Shown in pieces: positions 7,181 to 10,000 of a stretch of DNA of 10,000 nucleotides (positions are counted from its first letter, which is position 1; every line of letters starts with the position of its first letter). The DNA is from Acropora yongei. Its lineage: Eukaryota > Cnidaria > Anthozoa > Scleractinia > Acroporidae. The DNA is taken from NCBI GenBank assembly GCA_014634225.1, contig BLFN01000967.1:1298274-1308273 (forward strand), in the 5' to 3' direction. A model generated the notes under the pieces. The model had not been told where the DNA came from, searched no databases, and worked only from the letters and a program-made list of their open reading frames with translations. A program made the translations under genes and the position numbers.

Positions 7181-7243
7181 TTAGAAAACATCGTGACAAG
7201 GGCGTCTAAAATGTCTTACACCACTGATGCCATTTAATTTCAG

Positions 7244-7300
7244 AAAATGAAGAAAATGAGCCTTACAATTCCAACAGCAATCGTACACATTCAATAGCAG
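7244..7300 (+). CDS. 57-base linker exon: glycosylated stalk
   Basis: The acceptor TTTAATTTCAG (7243) and donor CAG|GTTGGT (7301) bound a 57-base segment. It is open in phase 1 at both ends and is too short to stand out as an open frame. Joined to the exon ending at 3999, the first codon becomes G+AA (Glu). The peptide then reads NEENEPYNSNSNRTHSIA, and the last base joins the membrane exon at 8882 as G+GA (Gly). It contains one sequon (NRT) and is acidic, polar and unstructured, as expected of a stalk between an Ig domain and a membrane helix. The other two frames contain stops (TGA near the start or TAG near the end). The coincidence of length, phase and composition supports it, but there is no domain homology to confirm it. 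It may be alternatively included. Confidence 0.65.
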
Positions 7301-7386
7301 GTTGGTGGTCCGACTTCTATTCTTTGCATTGGAATTTTATTAATCAACCACATTTTCTATGGGATTGCTTGCGTAATAGTCATTTT

Positions 7387-8216
7387 CCGAGCAACAGCTC
7401 TGTAGAATGACCTTTCTTATAGGCCCACCTAAGCATCTTGTGGTAACAACCTCCTCGATAACATTATCATCCATCTTAATACCTTGTTTTGGTCCAGTCA
7501 ATTGCCCTCGTCCGCTGAGCAGCATATATTCCGTCTTGGTACGATAGGGAGTGAGACGGTTCCATATAAATAACCTCGCTAGAAATTCATTTAATTTGAG
7601 TCACCAGATCTTACGGTGGTATAATCTGCATACATGTAAAGCAGTGGATCGCCTTCTATTCCTTCAGTAATATTAGGCAGGTCAATACAATAGAGAGAAA
7701 AAAGGGAGGGGCCAAGCACAGACCCTTGTGGTAAGCAAACGTAGCTAGCATGCCTTGAGATTGACACCCATTAATCGTTGTCACTTGTGTTCTTCCAGAG
7801 AGATAATCCGTTATCCAACACCTTAAGTCTCCAGCTACACCAAGACTCTGATTTCATCGTAGTAGAACGGAGTGGGGACTCGCGTCAAGCGCTTTTCGAA
7901 ATTCAACGAAAATTTAGCCTTCGACATAGTTCTTGCCGAGCACCCGTCTCCAGTCATCAGTTATCGTCGCAAGCAGCAACTCTGTAAAATGACATTTCTC
8001 ATATGGCCACTGGCGAGGGTTTTAAAGTCCCTGTCATGCGACATGCGTGACAATAGTGGACGCCACCTTGGACTTCATTAATTTTCCTAGCAAACTTGGA
8101 AGCGAAATAGGCCTATAATTAAGCTTGTCAGTTTCATCGTCTTTTTTATAGAGTGCTGAAATATTTGCAGCCATCCATGTAGCGGGTACAGTGTTACAGG
8201 TGACGCTTATATTAAT
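7387..8216 (-). mobile_element. Decayed LINE reverse-transcriptase fragment, copy 1 (antisense)
   Basis: Read on the minus strand in three frames, the order of reverse-transcriptase motifs is clear. WMAANISALYKK then LNYRPISLPSLLGKLMKSKV (8180 to 8036) comes first. FTELLLATITDDW, FRKALDASPHSVLL, and WITDYLSGRTQVTT (about 8013 to 7780) follow. Then come the P-Q-G-S-V-L-G-P motif (near 7730), a catalytic-box remnant MYADYTTV (near 7620) and TKTEYMLLSGRGQLTG (about 7530). In the active-site Y-A-D-D the second Asp is Tyr, and there are several stops and frame changes, so it is dead. At the 5' side it is cut at about 8216, where repeat copy B starts. At its 3' side, after TTRCLG, it jumps to RWAYKKGHSTELLL (7429-7387), an earlier motif, instead of continuing. 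The motif style fits the Jockey/CR1/L2 group of non-LTR retrotransposons. Confidence 0.85.
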
Positions 8217-8392
8217 TCAACCAATGAGAAGCAAAACCGAAACCAATCGCACCTTGTTTCCCGCGCTTTGAGCAAGTTACAAAGTAATTGCTAGGAATTA
8301 TTAGTGGTTCATCGTGCTGTTTCCTCCAGAGTTGATTGGTCGGAGCAATAACTTTTCCAATGGTTTTTCGACAGTCGTTTGAAAACTGCTCT
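8215..8392 (+). repeat. Dispersed repeat, copy B (partner at 2957-3140)
   Basis: Same element and orientation as 2957-3140, starting ATTCAACCAATGAGAAG and ending near TTTTTCGACAGTCGTTTG. It abuts the truncated end of the LINE fragment, so one may have inserted next to or into the other. Confidence 0.8.
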
Positions 8393-8656
8393 AAACTCAC
8401 GCAAGCTTTTAGGAGAACACGAGAAAAAGTATGGAAATCGCGATCCCTTAAACCCAGAGAAAATGTGGCCCATTGCTTATATAAAACAATTGCAAGTGGA
8501 GGAAAGGAGTTAAACGAGAAAACAAAGTTTTCAAGAGATCAAAGTTTGACTTCTTTATACTATACGACACCTGGTTGAAAATGATGTGGGTATGAATTTA
8601 CCGGCATACTGAACGTTAGGTATTTGACCAATGAGAATGCACGTGGTATCTCTGTT

Positions 8657-8678
8657 GTGTTATAATATATTATAACAC
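8657..8678. repeat. Perfect 22-base AT-rich palindrome
   Basis: The half-site GTGTTATAATA at 8657-8667 is followed directly by its reverse complement. There is no spacer. It could extrude as a cruciform or be a remnant of a foldback element; no function can be assigned. Confidence 0.75.
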
Positions 8679-8881
8679 TGAAAGGAGTTTACATGACGTG
8701 ACATCACGATATGCAAATTTTGCTTGCAACTGCGTAAATCTGAGGATTCGAAAGGCGATAAATGTACCGGGTAGGTAACAGTGGTGACATTGTATTGTAT
8801 CGGGGAGGGGAACGGTAAGAATTTGAACAGTCTGCACATCATAATTACGACAAGTGAAACACGTTTGTTCGTTTATTGCAG

Positions 8882-9007
8882 GAAACGCGAAAGGTTCCAA
8901 AAAGTGGATGATTCCAGTTACCATCTCTTGTACTGGCGTCTTTATTCTTCTTATTCTATTCTTTGTTTTGTTCGTCAAGAAAAGGAAGACATACAAAAGC
9001 ATCAAAC
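8882..9007 (+). CDS. Exon: transmembrane helix and basic stop-transfer
   Basis: The acceptor TTTATTGCAG (8881) and donor GTAAGT (9008) bound 126 bases (42 codons), phase 1 at both ends. The peptide begins GNAKGSKKW. A hydrophobic helix of about 23 residues follows (MIPVTISCTGVFILLILFF and on to VLFV), then KKRKTYKSIK. A membrane segment ended by a cluster of Lys/Arg is the standard type I topology: upstream Ig modules outside, what follows inside. The next exon must start in phase 1 with a codon beginning with C, and it lies beyond the window. The cytoplasmic part that would decide the protein's function (kinase, phosphatase, ITIM-like tail or none) is therefore not visible. The remaining sequence to 10000 is intron with transposon copies. 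Confidence 0.85.
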
Positions 9008-9078
9008 GTAAGTCACAAGTATTTCCCATCCGCAGTGCATTCTGGCTGCAATTGTAGTGCTGTGCAGGAATAGACCAC

Positions 9079-9116
<38 letters not shown>

Positions 9117-9154
9117 TAGTAAGGCTAGAGTTGACAACCTCACTGCTTTTGTTG

Positions 9155-9178
9155 TAATAATAATAATAATAATAATAA
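9155..9178. repeat. (TAA)8 microsatellite forming the LINE tail
   Basis: On the minus strand this is an (ATT)n/(TTA)n run directly downstream of the LINE 3' untranslated region. That kind of short tandem tail is known for CR1/L2/Jockey-type LINEs, in place of poly(A). It marks the 3' end of LINE copy 2. Confidence 0.8.
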
Positions 9179-9474
9179 ATGACAGCATTTACACATTTAA
9201 AAAAATTCAGCAAAGCTGATATGGTCGTATACATAGCCAAGAAACTAACAACTTCCTAGCTAATATATTATCCAGCATATTCACAAATAAGAAATTCTAC
9301 ACAACTCCTCCTTATAATGTGTGTGCCTTAAAAATGCATTTGAGTGACTTAGTGTTAATGTCATAAATTGATCTCATTTGGTTCTTCAGGGCATTCCAAA
9401 GAATAATTGACTTATTCGAGCATGATTTTCTGACCTTATCGGTGTTAGGCCTGAGTAACCTAAAGGTCATCTTC

Positions 9475-9492
9475 CTTCTGAGATCTCAGAAG
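9475..9492. repeat. 18-base perfect palindrome at the LINE deletion junction
   Basis: CTTCTGAGATCTCAGAAG is its own reverse complement. It lies exactly where the reverse-transcriptase motif region jumps to the C-terminal region in LINE copy 2. Confidence 0.8.
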
Positions 9493-9554
9493 AGCACAGA
9501 CCCTTGAGGTACATCAAAAGTAACTGGCATGGCTTGAGATTGACACCCATTAAT

Positions 9555-9903
9555 TAACAATTATTGGGCGAGGTTGAGCAAAACATCGTGATTTGTCAGA
9601 GGTGACCAGATCAATTATTTGCGGAAGCCGAAGGCCGGGGCAAATAATTGATCTGCGAGACACTGACAAATCACGATATTTTGCCATAACCGAGTTCAAT
9701 AATTGTTTTATCAATCGACCACAGTTCTTTTGATCAACTAAATATGTCAAATCACTCTCTGCCTGCCCGGGGAAACAATCCGCCATTTTCGCACAAGAGC
9801 AGAAAATTATTTGCAGCACAACACTTATTTGTAGGCAGTTATTTGCAGGTCACGAGGTGAGCTTTAAGTCAATGAAAAGGAAGGAAAAAAATACATCCAA
9901 TGA
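9555..9903. mobile_element. Foldback element inserted into LINE copy 2
   Basis: The LINE sequence CCCATTAAT|CGTTGTCAC is continuous in copy 1 (near 7768-7785). Here it is split into CCCATTAAT (to 9554) and TAATCGTTG (from 9904), so TAAT is duplicated on both sides of a 349-base insert. The left part of the insert (9556-9707) is a long inverted repeat. Its outer arms share AACAATTATTG and ATCGTGATTTGTCAG, and its inner 15-base arms AGATCAATTATTTGC are perfectly paired around a short GC-rich loop. The right part (9708-9903) has no coding potential. It is non-autonomous, and I cannot name the family. Confidence 0.85.
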
Positions 9904-10000
9904 TAATCGTTGTCACTTGTGTTCTTCTAGGGAGATAATCCGTTATTCAACACCATAAGTCTCCAGTTACACTAAGACTCTGATTTGTCGTAGTAGAACG

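Larger units (their letters stand above)
4000..7243 (+). other. 3.2-kb intron filled with short repeats
   Basis: It runs from donor GTAGAT to acceptor TTTAATTTCAG at 7243. I find no exon-like frame inside. The frames on both strands at 6600-7200 come from inverted repeats. Most recognisable content is listed separately: hairpin elements at 4690-4826, 5187-5459, 5875-5934 and 6908-7180; a diverged inverted pair at 5101-5163 and 6830-6890; a duplicated block at 5642-6022 and 6469-6573; and GTTTGCC repeats at 6418-6440. The stretch 4045-4210 starts with a GAGCTT...GACGACGA pattern like 5101-5142 and is probably part of the same dispersed family. A T-run sits at about 4309-4322. Confidence 0.6.
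7301..8881 (+). other. Intron with antisense LINE and dispersed repeats
   Basis: It lies between the linker exon and the membrane exon, ending in acceptor TTTATTGCAG at 8881. It holds the decayed LINE copy (7387-8216), repeat copy B (8215-8392) and an AT-rich palindrome (8657-8678). From 8393 to 8656 and 8679 to 8881 I see no further structure or exon. Confidence 0.6.
9008..10000 (+). other. Start of the intron after the membrane exon
   Basis: It begins with a consensus donor GTAAGT and continues past the window edge. From 9155 onward it is occupied by a second antisense LINE copy and the element inserted in it. The piece 9008-9154 shows nothing else. Confidence 0.6.
9155..10000 (-). mobile_element. 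LINE copy 2 (antisense), internally deleted and split
   Basis: Same family as 7387-8216. From the right edge the minus strand gives a stop-riddled stretch ending in ITDYLPRRTQVTTI (10000 to 9904). After the insert at 9555-9903 come NGCQSQAMPVTFDVPQGSVL (about 9554 to 9493), a stop, and then immediately the C-terminal end of the ORF. That end starts MTFRLLRPNTDKVRKS (9470), contains SIILWNALKNQMRS and stops at 9312-9314. The catalytic Y-A-D-D region and everything up to the C-terminus is missing, so the copy has an internal deletion of several hundred bases. A 3' untranslated region of about 135 bases follows, then the (TAA)8 tail. The 5' side continues beyond the window. Confidence 0.85.

Noticed and set aside
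8670..9188. 172-codon minus-strand open frame
   Set aside because: It is antisense to the membrane exon and begins in the (TAA)8 tail of a LINE; the composition is not protein-like.
1..10000. CRISPR array, tRNA or rRNA genes
   Set aside because: No regularly spaced direct repeats with unique spacers, no recognisable cloverleaf with A and B boxes and no rRNA-like conserved stretch was seen; only a computed scan could exclude a degenerate tRNA.

Overview
The window looks like nuclear DNA of a metazoan, most likely an anthozoan cnidarian such as a stony coral. This is inferred from AT-rich, intron-rich sequence, GT-AG splicing, immunoglobulin (Ig) exons in phase 1, and introns packed with short foldback elements and decayed LINE copies. 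There are no bacterial-type operons and no complete single-exon gene.

The main gene lies on the + strand. Five exons can be read: a cysteine-rich N-terminal piece (1804-2034), an Ig domain (2260-2578), a second Ig domain (3655-3999), a 57-base linker exon (7244-7300) and a transmembrane exon (8882-9007). All outer boundaries are phase 1, so the chain reads as one type I single-pass membrane protein: Ig ectodomain, short glycosylated stalk, membrane helix, basic stop-transfer. The signal-peptide exon and the cytoplasmic part are not visible. I therefore cannot say whether it is a receptor tyrosine kinase, a phosphatase, an adhesion molecule or an allorecognition-type receptor. The first Ig exon has one base too many at a run of eight A, which is either a real frameshift, a sequence error, or a sign of a different splice choice.

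Left flank (1-1803): a minus-strand coding first exon of an unrecognised gene (547-796), a broken minus-strand fragment resembling the N-terminal part of DUF3504/Crypton-type recombinase relatives (1157-1440), and a deleted copy of a short inverted-repeat element (165-325).

Introns: the 3.2-kb intron 4000-7243 is a mosaic of MITE-like elements. It holds a long hairpin at 4690-4826, a 273-base element with a perfect 7-base target duplication at 5187-5459, tandem hairpins at 5875-5934, and a TTAA-type element at 6908-7180. The next intron and the 3' end carry two antisense, decayed copies of the same LINE family (7387-8216 and 9155-10000). The second has lost an internal block and was later split by a 349-base foldback element (9555-9903).

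No tRNA, rRNA, CRISPR array or complete undescribed system is evident. The points most worth a second look are the frameshifted Ig exon, the hidden linker exon, and the nested transposon history.
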